From an uncultured Actinomycetes bacterium (GTDB lineage Bacteria; Actinomycetota; Thermoleophilia; RBG-16-64-13), in contig CAIQPS010000128.1 of assembly GCA_903873715.1 (NCBI GenBank), forward strand, positions 1-36,474: DNA of 36,474 nucleotides, read 5' to 3'. Shown here piece after piece: positions 1 to 4,615 of the stretch (positions are counted from its first letter, which is position 1; each line of letters starts with the position of its first letter). Under the pieces are notes generated by a model, which ran no database searches, had not been told where the DNA came from, and saw only the letters and a program-made list of their open reading frames with translations. The position numbers were made by a program, and so were the translations under genes.

Positions 1-188
1 CCGACGGCAGCCGGCAGACGGTGCAACTGCAGGACGCGCAGGGCATCCAGGTCATCGCGCCTTCCGGCGACGTCGAGCAGGTGGTGGAGACCCAGTGGAT
101 CAAGTTCACGGTCCTCTCTGTCTACCCCGACTACAAGTTCGCGAGCGCGGCCCTTTCGGACATCAGGGTCTACGAGGCGATGCAGTAG
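1..188 (+). CDS. C-terminal end of a protein with a discoidin/NADase-type glycan-binding-like domain (partial)
   Basis: Only the last 61 codons are in the window; the reading frame is open from base 3 to the TAG at 186-188 and the start lies upstream. The end of the protein has the pattern VVETQWIKFTVLSVYP followed by ALSDIRVYE. This resembles the last strands of the discoidin-like domain found at the C-terminus of many bacterial zinc-ribbon or membrane proteins (pattern W/V-R-x-T-I-x-S-V-Y-P, then I-S-E-I-x-V/F). The usual role of such domains is carbohydrate or surface binding. The rest of the protein is unseen, so no specific function can be given. It is convergent with dinB. The 43 bp between them holds a GC-rich inverted repeat, CCCGG at 196-200 and CCGGG at 214-218, without a T-run; it is at best a weak terminator. 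Confidence 0.6.
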   Translation, partial: DGSRQTVQLQDAQGIQVIAPSGDVEQVVETQWIKFTVLSVYPDYKFASAALSDIRVYEAMQ

Positions 189-231
189 CAGCAGCCCCGG
201 GCGGCTCCGCGCGCCGGGCATGCCCTCCGTT

Positions 232-1425
232 CTACCGCGTCTCGGCCGCTCCGCGGCGGATGGCGTCCTTGCCGTACTTGTCCCGGATGGTGTCCAGCTT
301 CAGATCGAGTTCCCGGAGCAGCGGCAACTCCTGGTCGAACAGGTCGTCCTGCCAGGCTCGGGGCACAAGGTTGCTGACCCCCACCCCCAGCAGCCGCAGA
401 TGGTAGCGCCGCCGCCTCCCCTGCCGGAACAGCGCCAGCACCTCTTCGAAGAACACCTCGTCCACGTCCATGGGGCGCGGCAGTGTATGCGAGCAGGTGT
501 GGGTGACGAAGTCCGAGTAGCGGATCTTCACCGTGACCGTCCGGGCTTCCAGCTGCTTGTGCCTGAGGCGCCGGCACACGTCCTCCGTGAGGGCGATGAG
601 CGTCGACTCGAGCACGCCGGCATCCCCCACGTCCTCCTCGAACGTGTGCTCCCGGGATATCGACTTGACCTCTTCCCTGGGCGTCACCAGCCGCGGGTCC
701 TCCCCTCGGGCCCGGTGGGCCAGCAGTTCGCCCCACTCCCCGAACGAGAGCCGGAGCAGATGCGGCGGGATGAGTACCAGGTCCCCGACCGTGACCACCC
801 CCCGGTCGTGCAGTTGCGACAGCAGGGCCGGGCCCACCCCGGGCAGCCGTTCCACTGGGAGCGGCGCCAGGAAGGCCTCCTCTTCTCCCGGACGGACCAC
901 GGTGAAGCCGTGCGGCTTCCGCAGGTCCGACGCCACCTTGGCGACCAGCTTGTTGGTGGCCAGTCCCACCGAGATGCTCAACTGCAGTTCGTCCATGACC
1001 CGCTTCTGGATGAGCCGCAGCGTGCGCACCGGCGGGCCGAACAGCTTCTCGGTGCCGGTGAGGTCGAGGTACGCCTCGTCGAGGCTGACCTGCTCCACCA
1101 GCGGGGAATACTCGTCGAGCATGTCCATGAGGCGCTTGGAGTACTCGGAGTACAGCCTGTGATGCCCGGTGAGATACACCCCATGGGGACAGAGGCGCCT
1201 GGCGGTGCGCAGGGGCATGGCGGAATGGACGCCGTACCGCCGGGCCACGTAGTTGGCCGTGGCGACCACGCCGCGCTCCCCGCCGCCGACGATGACCGGC
1301 TTCCCCTTGAGGGACGGGTCCAGGTTCTCCTCGACTGCGGCGAAGAAGGCGTCGAAATCCAGATGGGCGATGACCCGGTACGGCGCGCGCGGCCTCTCGG
1401 ACTGCTGTAGATCATCCCGCTCCAT
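232..1425 (-). CDS. dinB: DNA polymerase IV (Y-family translesion polymerase)
   Basis: The 397-residue protein is a full-length Y-family polymerase for error-prone synthesis past damaged bases. The palm motif HLDFDAFFAAVEE (Asp23) and the second catalytic motif VSLDEAYLD (Asp116, Glu117) are both present, as are the nucleotide-contacting YxVHSAMPL stretch and a helix-hairpin-helix region near LPGVGPALLSQL. The sequence QDDLF near the C-terminus fits a QxxLF beta-clamp binding motif. The open frame continues upstream to 1704. The ATG at 1425 is chosen because homologous sequence begins shortly after it and because a LexA operator and promoter end just upstream. No Shine-Dalgarno sequence precedes it, which agrees with a leaderless message. 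Transcription is expected to be SOS-induced. Confidence 0.95.
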   Translation of the reverse strand: MERDDLQQSERPRAPYRVIAHLDFDAFFAAVEENLDPSLKGKPVIVGGGERGVVATANYVARRYGVHSAMPLRTARRLCPHGVYLTGHHRLYSEYSKRLMDMLDEYSPLVEQVSLDEAYLDLTGTEKLFGPPVRTLRLIQKRVMDELQLSISVGLATNKLVAKVASDLRKPHGFTVVRPGEEEAFLAPLPVERLPGVGPALLSQLHDRGVVTVGDLVLIPPHLLRLSFGEWGELLAHRARGEDPRLVTPREEVKSISREHTFEEDVGDAGVLESTLIALTEDVCRRLRHKQLEARTVTVKIRYSDFVTHTCSHTLPRPMDVDEVFFEEVLALFRQGRRRRYHLRLLGVGVSNLVPRAWQDDLFDQELPLLRELDLKLDTIRDKYGKDAIRRGAAETR

Positions 1426-1431
1426 GGTGCG

Positions 1432-1460
1432 AGCATATACGAACATTTGTTCGTTGGCAA
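1432..1460 (-). promoter_or_regulatory. dinB promoter, probably leaderless
   Basis: On the minus strand there is a -35 TTGCCA (1455-1460), a 17-bp spacer and a -10 TATGCT (1432-1437). Six bases separate the -10 from the dinB ATG, so the predicted start of transcription falls on or next to the A of the start codon. The message would have no 5' leader, a common arrangement in Actinobacteria. The LexA operator fills the spacer. The element matches are visible; leaderless transcription is inferred. Confidence 0.65.
1440..1453 (-). promoter_or_regulatory. LexA (SOS) box
   Basis: Read on the minus strand the site is CGAACAAATGTTCG, a full match to the Gram-positive/actinobacterial LexA consensus CGAAC-RNRY-GTTCG. 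It lies between the -35 and -10 of dinB, where bound LexA would block RNA polymerase. Confidence 0.9.
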
Positions 1461-1502
1461 GCAAGCCGGCACGCGGAGCGTTGGAAAGGGCGGAAAAGCG
1501 GT

Positions 1503-1529
1503 CCGGCCGTGGGGGCTCCCCACGGCCGG
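1503..1529 (-). terminator. Perfect 12-bp hairpin downstream of the repeat-protein gene
   Basis: CCGGCCGTGGGG at 1503-1514 pairs perfectly with CCCCACGGCCGG at 1518-1529 around a 3-nt loop. On the minus strand the hairpin is followed within a few bases by TTTT. It lies 60 bp past the stop of the minus-strand gene at 1589 and before the dinB promoter, so it probably ends that transcript and insulates dinB. Confidence 0.65.
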
Positions 1530-1588
1530 GTAGATTCGCGACCAGGAAGGGCCGGCCCCGGGAGACATCCCGAGACCCGCCCGCAGCG

Positions 1589-2167
1589 TCAGTCTGCCAA
1601 CATCCAGCCCGCGCGCACCCAGGAGGAGTCGGTGGTCCGCTCCGCGCCCGCACCCTTGACCGGAGCGCTGCTGAAGACCACGGCCCTATCGTGCACCACC
1701 GCACCTATGAGGCGCCTGTCGGTGAGAAGCACGAAGCGCAGGGCGGGATGGGCCGAGCCCGGGGCCATGAAGGCGTCGTTGTCGGGCGTCGGTTCGGGGC
1801 GGGCATAGGCGAACACGTCCGTGTCCTCCGGGCGGCCTCCACGGGCGTATCCCATCACGTCCGGCACGCGCCGCGCGCGCTCGAGGTCGTAGGCGAAGAC
1901 ATCCGTTTGAGGGGCCGCTTCGCGCCGCACGTAGTGGAATACGTCGGTCTGCTCCGCGGTGCTTCCAGGAGTATAGGAGAAGGCATCAACCTCGGCCCGG
2001 TCGAGCGGCGGCCGGCCGGCGTACGCAAGAAGGGTCTCCCCCGGCTCCAGATAGGAACTGAGTGTCTCCAGGGCCTGCTGACGGCGCCCGTTCGCCCGCT
2101 CCGCCCGGTCTGACAACAACGCTTCCAGACTACGCCGGAACTCCGGATCGCAGGCAAAAGTGCTCAC
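1589..2167 (-). CDS. Unrecognised protein with six exact 14-residue D-V-F-A-Y repeats inside a PH-like frame
   Basis: This is a 192-residue soluble protein I cannot assign to a named family. Residues 37-49 (SYLEPGETLLAYA) and 144-158 (RFVLLTDRRLIGAVV) resemble the first and a later strand of bacterial PH-like (YokE/bPH-type) domains. Between them, residues 60-134 contain six copies of a unit beginning [TPVN]-D-[VA]-[FM]-x-[YA]. Its aspartates fall at 61, 75, 89, 103, 117 and 131, an exact 14-residue period. There is no signal peptide or membrane segment. The GTG start at 2167 follows a good Shine-Dalgarno (GGGAGG, 4-5 nt away). The gene has its own strong promoter (2356-2383) and a hairpin terminator, so it looks monocistronic. 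The PH-like reading is a weak resemblance; the repeat is plainly visible. Function unknown. Confidence 0.75.
   Translation of the reverse strand: MSTFACDPEFRRSLEALLSDRAERANGRRQQALETLSSYLEPGETLLAYAGRPPLDRAEVDAFSYTPGSTAEQTDVFHYVRREAAPQTDVFAYDLERARRVPDVMGYARGGRPEDTDVFAYARPEPTPDNDAFMAPGSAHPALRFVLLTDRRLIGAVVHDRAVVFSSAPVKGAGAERTTDSSWVRAGWMLAD
1739..1990 (-). repeat. Six tandem 42-bp coding repeats (14 residues each)
   Basis: This is the part of the preceding gene that encodes the D-V-F-A-Y units. The spacing is constant at 42 bp, with no insertion or deletion across the six copies, while the DNA and the non-core residues have diverged. This suggests an old array kept in register by selection on protein structure, not a recent slippage product. 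Confidence 0.8.
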
Positions 2168-2336
2168 AGATCCTCCCTTGAGACTGGAGACGCGTCACCG
2201 GTCTTGACGTGGGTGAAGGGCGAGGGATTCCCCGCCGGGCGAAGGCATCGGCCCTGGAAGTTCCGACGATCGGCAGTCGACATTCCGCTGTTCCCCTTTT
2301 CAGTAGCGCCCGAAGAGCCAAAGGGAAGACGTCCGA

Positions 2337-2345
2337 TGTGGATAA
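2337..2345 (-). promoter_or_regulatory. Single perfect DnaA-box match
   Basis: The minus strand reads TTATCCACA, the exact high-affinity DnaA box. It lies just downstream of the predicted transcription start of the repeat-protein gene. No second box or AT-rich unwinding element was seen nearby, so this is not an origin. It may be DnaA-dependent regulation or chance. Confidence 0.35.
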
Positions 2346-2355
2346 GGTGCCCAAC

Positions 2356-2383
2356 ATTATAACCGTACTAATGATTCGTGCAA
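2356..2383 (-). promoter_or_regulatory. Sigma-70-type promoter for the repeat-protein gene, with a ~180-nt leader
   Basis: On the minus strand there is TTGCAC (2378-2383), a 16-bp spacer and a perfect TATAAT (2356-2361). Transcription would start near 2349 and leave a leader of about 180 nt before the GTG at 2167. That leader contains a possible long-range stem (GGGCG with CGCCC) closing a CCGA-loop-TCGG hairpin. I do not recognise a known riboswitch in it. Apart from this leader and the cooC terminator, the interval 2168-2445 holds nothing else I can support. Confidence 0.75.
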
Positions 2384-2393
2384 GGGGGTTGCG

Positions 2394-2418
2394 AAAAGCT
2401 CCGGCCCCATCGGGAGCT
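2394..2418 (-). terminator. Rho-independent terminator of the zinc-ribbon/cooC operon
   Basis: On the minus strand AGCTCC and GGAGCT (2397-2418) form a 6-bp stem around a 10-nt loop, followed directly by TTT(T)CG. The site lies 28 bp after the cooC stop and before the next minus-strand promoter. Confidence 0.7.
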
Positions 2419-2445
2419 GGGAGCCCTCCACCACGGTCGCTTCTG

Positions 2446-3231
2446 TCAGTCCCCCTCGGAGATCAGCCCCGAGACCTTGGCGATCGCCTTGACGCGTTCG
2501 GCAAGATCGGAGCTTGCGTCGTAGACGGCGGCGCTCAACTGGTCCGCCTCGACCACCCGGTCGTCACGCGGGAGCCAGCCGGCGAGCGGCACGTCGCCGA
2601 TGTGCTTGCGGATGAAGTCGAGGTCCTCCTCGGCCCGCACCTTGTTGGCCACGACCCACACGGAGGGGATGTTGAGCTCCTTGGCCATGCGCGCGATGTC
2701 CTCGGCCACGCCGATGCTGCGCTGGCCGGGCTCCACCACTATGTACATGGCGTCCACCGCCGCGGCGGTGCCGCGGCCGAGATGCTCGAGGCCGGCGACC
2801 ATGTCGAGGAGGACGGTCTCCTTCTCCCTCAGGAGCAGGTGGGTGACCAGGGCTTTGACCATCGTGTTCTCAGGGCACACGCAGCCGGTGCCGGCGCCCC
2901 GCACCACGCCCATCTCGAGGAGCCGGATGCCCCGGTATTCGACGGCGAAGCGCGCGGGTATGTCGTCCACGCGCGGGTTCAGACGGAAGTACGACCCGGA
3001 ATCTCCCGGGACCGCACCCGTGCGTTCCTGCACGAGGTCCTTCATCTCGATGATGGGGACCACCTGGTCCTGGAGTTCCTGGGGGAACCCCAGCGCCTGG
3101 CCCAAGGTAGGGCTGGAATCGGCGTCGATGGCGTACACGGTCTGTCCAGCAGCGGCCAGCACATAGGCCAGCACCGCGCTGAACGTGGTCTTGCCCACCC
3201 CGCCTTTGCCGGCCACGGCGATCTTAGGCAT
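2446..3231 (-). CDS. cooC: CooC-type nickel-insertion ATPase for CO dehydrogenase
   Basis: The 261-residue protein is a SIMIBI-class (MinD/NifH-like) ATPase that acts in building the Ni-Fe-S C-cluster of CO dehydrogenase. It has the deviant Walker A GKGGVGKTT (residues 8-16), the IDAD switch region (35-38) and the DMVAGLEHLGRGT motif (143-155). The CxC pair C117-V-C119 is the site through which CooC dimers bind a metal ion in characterised members. Its ATG overlaps the end of the upstream 86-residue zinc-ribbon gene by 8 bp, so the two are probably translationally coupled. It is divergent from the Rrf2-cooS cluster. A second homologue, AcsF, lies at 13287, so this copy may serve CooS and the other AcsB; that split is an inference. 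Confidence 0.93.
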   Translation of the reverse strand: MPKIAVAGKGGVGKTTFSAVLAYVLAAAGQTVYAIDADSSPTLGQALGFPQELQDQVVPIIEMKDLVQERTGAVPGDSGSYFRLNPRVDDIPARFAVEYRGIRLLEMGVVRGAGTGCVCPENTMVKALVTHLLLREKETVLLDMVAGLEHLGRGTAAAVDAMYIVVEPGQRSIGVAEDIARMAKELNIPSVWVVANKVRAEEDLDFIRKHIGDVPLAGWLPRDDRVVEADQLSAAVYDASSDLAERVKAIAKVSGLISEGD

Positions 3232-3484
3232 GCTCTTCCCCCCCGTCCTTTGCCGCTTTGTCGGCTTGATACGCCAGCCAGCGCTCTTCGCCGATGCATT
3301 CGCGGGCCATCGCGCACCACTCCACGCAGGACGGCACCACGTCTCTATCTATATGGTTGCCACACACATGGCAGCGGACGCGGCACTCGTCTGAGAACAT
3401 CTCGACCTCGGCCCCGCACGAGGGGCACGTCACTGTCGATACGCTCAGCGAACGTCCGTCCTGGCCTGGACACCGCCCCGACAT
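3224..3484 (-). CDS. Zinc-ribbon protein with Cys-rich C-terminal tail, coupled to cooC
   Basis: The 86-residue protein has a rubredoxin-like zinc ribbon, CPSCGAE (C20, C23) and CHVCG (C38, C41). A second Cys motif follows, PSCVEWCAMARECIG at about residues 51-65. A similar motif occurs in small proteins of acetogens and other anaerobes whose function I do not know. Residues 1-48 align without gaps to the neighbouring 57-residue protein (26 of 48 identical), so the pair arose by tandem duplication. The ATG at 3484 is chosen because it puts the N-termini in register with that paralogue; the frame overlaps cooC by 8 bp. The context suggests a role in CODH maturation, metal delivery or redox sensing, which is unproven. 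Confidence 0.8.
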   Translation of the reverse strand: MSGRCPGQDGRSLSVSTVTCPSCGAEVEMFSDECRVRCHVCGNHIDRDVVPSCVEWCAMARECIGEERWLAYQADKAAKDGGEEHA

Positions 3485-3519
3485 CGCACATCACCACCCT
3501 GCGTCCTGGACTATCGAGG

Positions 3520-3693
3520 TCAGTCGCCGGTCCCGTCGTACTTGGTGCCGTCTTTGTTGACCCACGTCCCGCAGACATGGCACTTGACCCGTTTTTCGTC
3601 GGAGAACAGCTCCAGATCGGCGCCGCAGTTGGGGCAGACGATCTCGGTGACACCGAGGTCCCGGCCTTCGTGGCCCGCGCAATGCTCGCTCAT
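3520..3693 (-). CDS. Short zinc-ribbon protein, first gene of the cooC operon
   Basis: A 57-residue ORF that starts ATG (3693) and ends TGA (3520), preceded by a purine-rich AAAAGGGGGG. It contains CPNCGAD (C20, C23) and CHVCG (C38, C41), a rubredoxin/zinc-ribbon fold signature, and lacks the C-terminal PSCxxWC motif of its downstream paralogue. The DNA also encodes longer frames here, but only this one shows the conserved Cys pattern and the colinear match with the 86-residue protein. It lies 35 bp upstream of that gene and is presumably co-transcribed with cooC from the 3694-3801 divergent region. Its function is not known. Confidence 0.82.
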   Translation of the reverse strand: MSEHCAGHEGRDLGVTEIVCPNCGADLELFSDEKRVKCHVCGTWVNKDGTKYDGTGD

Positions 3694-3728
3694 CTCACGA
3701 CCCCCCTTTTTTTTCTCAAGATCAGGAC

Positions 3729-3759
3729 TTGACGTATCGTGACAGAACGCCTATATAAT
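3729..3759 (+). promoter_or_regulatory. Promoter of the Rrf2-HMA-cooS cluster
   Basis: TTGACG (3729-3734) is followed by an AT-rich TATATAAT stretch. TATATA at 3752-3757 gives a 17-bp spacer and TATAAT at 3754-3759 a 19-bp spacer. This is the only AT-rich promoter-like sequence before the 15-kb gene run. A candidate operator lies immediately downstream. I found no equally convincing -35/-10 pair on the minus strand for the zinc-ribbon/cooC operon, although it must begin in the same interval. Confidence 0.7.
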
Positions 3760-3763
3760 AGCA

Positions 3764-3775
3764 ACCTAATAAGGT
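3764..3775. promoter_or_regulatory. Candidate Rrf2 operator
   Basis: ACCTAATAAGGT has perfectly inverted 4-bp arms (ACCT/AGGT) and overlaps the predicted transcription start of the Rrf2 gene. The 9-mer CTAATAAGG inside it recurs in the same orientation and position in the promoter of the second Rrf2 gene (19391-19399). This suggests autoregulation and possible cross-control; no binding data are implied. Confidence 0.5.
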
Positions 3776-3801
3776 AAAAGAGCATTAGATTGGGGAATCA
3801 A

Positions 3802-4239
3802 GTGCTCTGCATCTCCAACAAAGGACGATCCGCGACTCGGATCCTGACATTGTTGGCGTCCGGGGGGGCGAAGAGAATCTACTCTAGCACAGACATCTGC
3901 ACGGCAGAGGGCATCAACCCCGGTTACGTCCAGCAGATCATGGGATCCCTGCGAGACTCTGGCCTCGTTGTGAGCCATCGTGGCAAGCAAGGCGGCTTCG
4001 AACTCGCACGCCCCGCAAGCATGATCACCCTCGCCGACGTCCTGCACGTCATGGAAGGCGAGACCCGTCTGGCCCCCTGCCACGACGGCACCGTATGCGA
4101 GCGGGTCCCAACCTGTGCCGCGCGCTCCGCCTGGGTGGAGGCCGCGTCTGTAATGGACAGTTTCTTCGAACAGATCACGATCGAGCAATTGGCAAACCGG
4201 GCCCAAGAGCTGGCAGCCCAAAGGGAAGGTGAGGGATGA
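3802..4239 (+). CDS. Rrf2/IscR-family transcriptional regulator, probable Fe-S sensor
   Basis: The 145-residue protein has an N-terminal winged helix with the Rrf2 landmarks INPGYVQQIM and HRGKQGGFELAR. Cysteines C93, C99 and C105 match the C-x5-C-x5-C spacing of IscR, with Arg at the position of the fourth IscR ligand (His). This points to a [2Fe-2S] or [4Fe-4S] cluster that responds to redox state, oxygen or Fe-S supply. The frame opens at a TTG at 3790. GTG at 3802 is preferred because it follows TTGGGGA at good spacing and gives the MLCISNKG N-terminus, matching MMCISTKG of the second Rrf2 protein here. It is first in the CODH/ACS cluster and its stop overlaps the next start (ATGA). It probably represses or activates that cluster and itself through the site at 3764. 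Confidence 0.9.
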   Translation: MLCISNKGRSATRILTLLASGGAKRIYSSTDICTAEGINPGYVQQIMGSLRDSGLVVSHRGKQGGFELARPASMITLADVLHVMEGETRLAPCHDGTVCERVPTCAARSAWVEAASVMDSFFEQITIEQLANRAQELAAQREGEG

Positions 4240-4568
4240 AGCAGATAGTGTTGGAAGTGCCGGGAATGTATGGGGATCACCACGTGATGGCGGTCCGTGA
4301 GTTGCTCCTGGGCACAGATGGTGTGACCGAGGTCACCGCGAGCGCCGCCCGGCGCAAGGTCGCGGTGGGCTTCGATGAGGCCAAGACCTCGGCCGACAAG
4401 GTCCAGGACGCGCTCGCCGCGGCGGGCTACATGGGCGCCGATCCTTCAATCATGGAAGGCCTGCCCGACCGGCACAAGGACGGCTCCGCATGGCACGTGC
4501 TCGGCGACCGGTCGACCATCACCGAGCGCAAAGACCGCGAGATGTCCGGCGACCACCGGCGCTATTAG
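4236..4568 (+). CDS. HMA-like (ferredoxin-fold metal-binding) protein lacking the CxxC site
   Basis: The first 70 residues of this 110-residue protein have the beta-alpha-beta pattern of heavy-metal-associated domains: IVLEVPGM, then AVRELLLGTDGVTEVTASAA, then KVAVGFDEAK, then a final helix and AAGY. The metal loop GMxCxxC is replaced by GMYGDHH (residues 10-16), so Gly13 and His16 stand where the cysteines would be. The last 40 residues are charged and have no recognisable domain. It overlaps the Rrf2 stop by 4 bp and lies 47 bp before cooS. It may bind nickel or another borderline metal through the His pair, or act as a structural partner; both are inferences. Confidence 0.8.
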   Translation: MKQIVLEVPGMYGDHHVMAVRELLLGTDGVTEVTASAARRKVAVGFDEAKTSADKVQDALAAAGYMGADPSIMEGLPDRHKDGSAWHVLGDRSTITERKDREMSGDHRRY

Positions 4569-4615
4569 AACGCCACCGCTGACTCTGATCCAGAGCCAAA
4601 AGGAGAGACTGAAGA

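Noticed and set aside
2337-2345. DnaA box as part of a replication origin
   Set aside because: It is a single box with no AT-rich unwinding region and no dnaA or dnaN nearby.
3345-3653. 102-codon minus-strand frame across the zinc-ribbon genes
   Set aside because: It is in a different frame from the conserved CPxCGA...CHVCG coding sequences and has no recognisable motif.
3701-3716. CCCCCC-TTTTTTTT tract as a terminator
   Set aside because: No stem precedes it on either strand; it lies just upstream of the short zinc-ribbon gene where its complement gives the purine-rich ribosome site.
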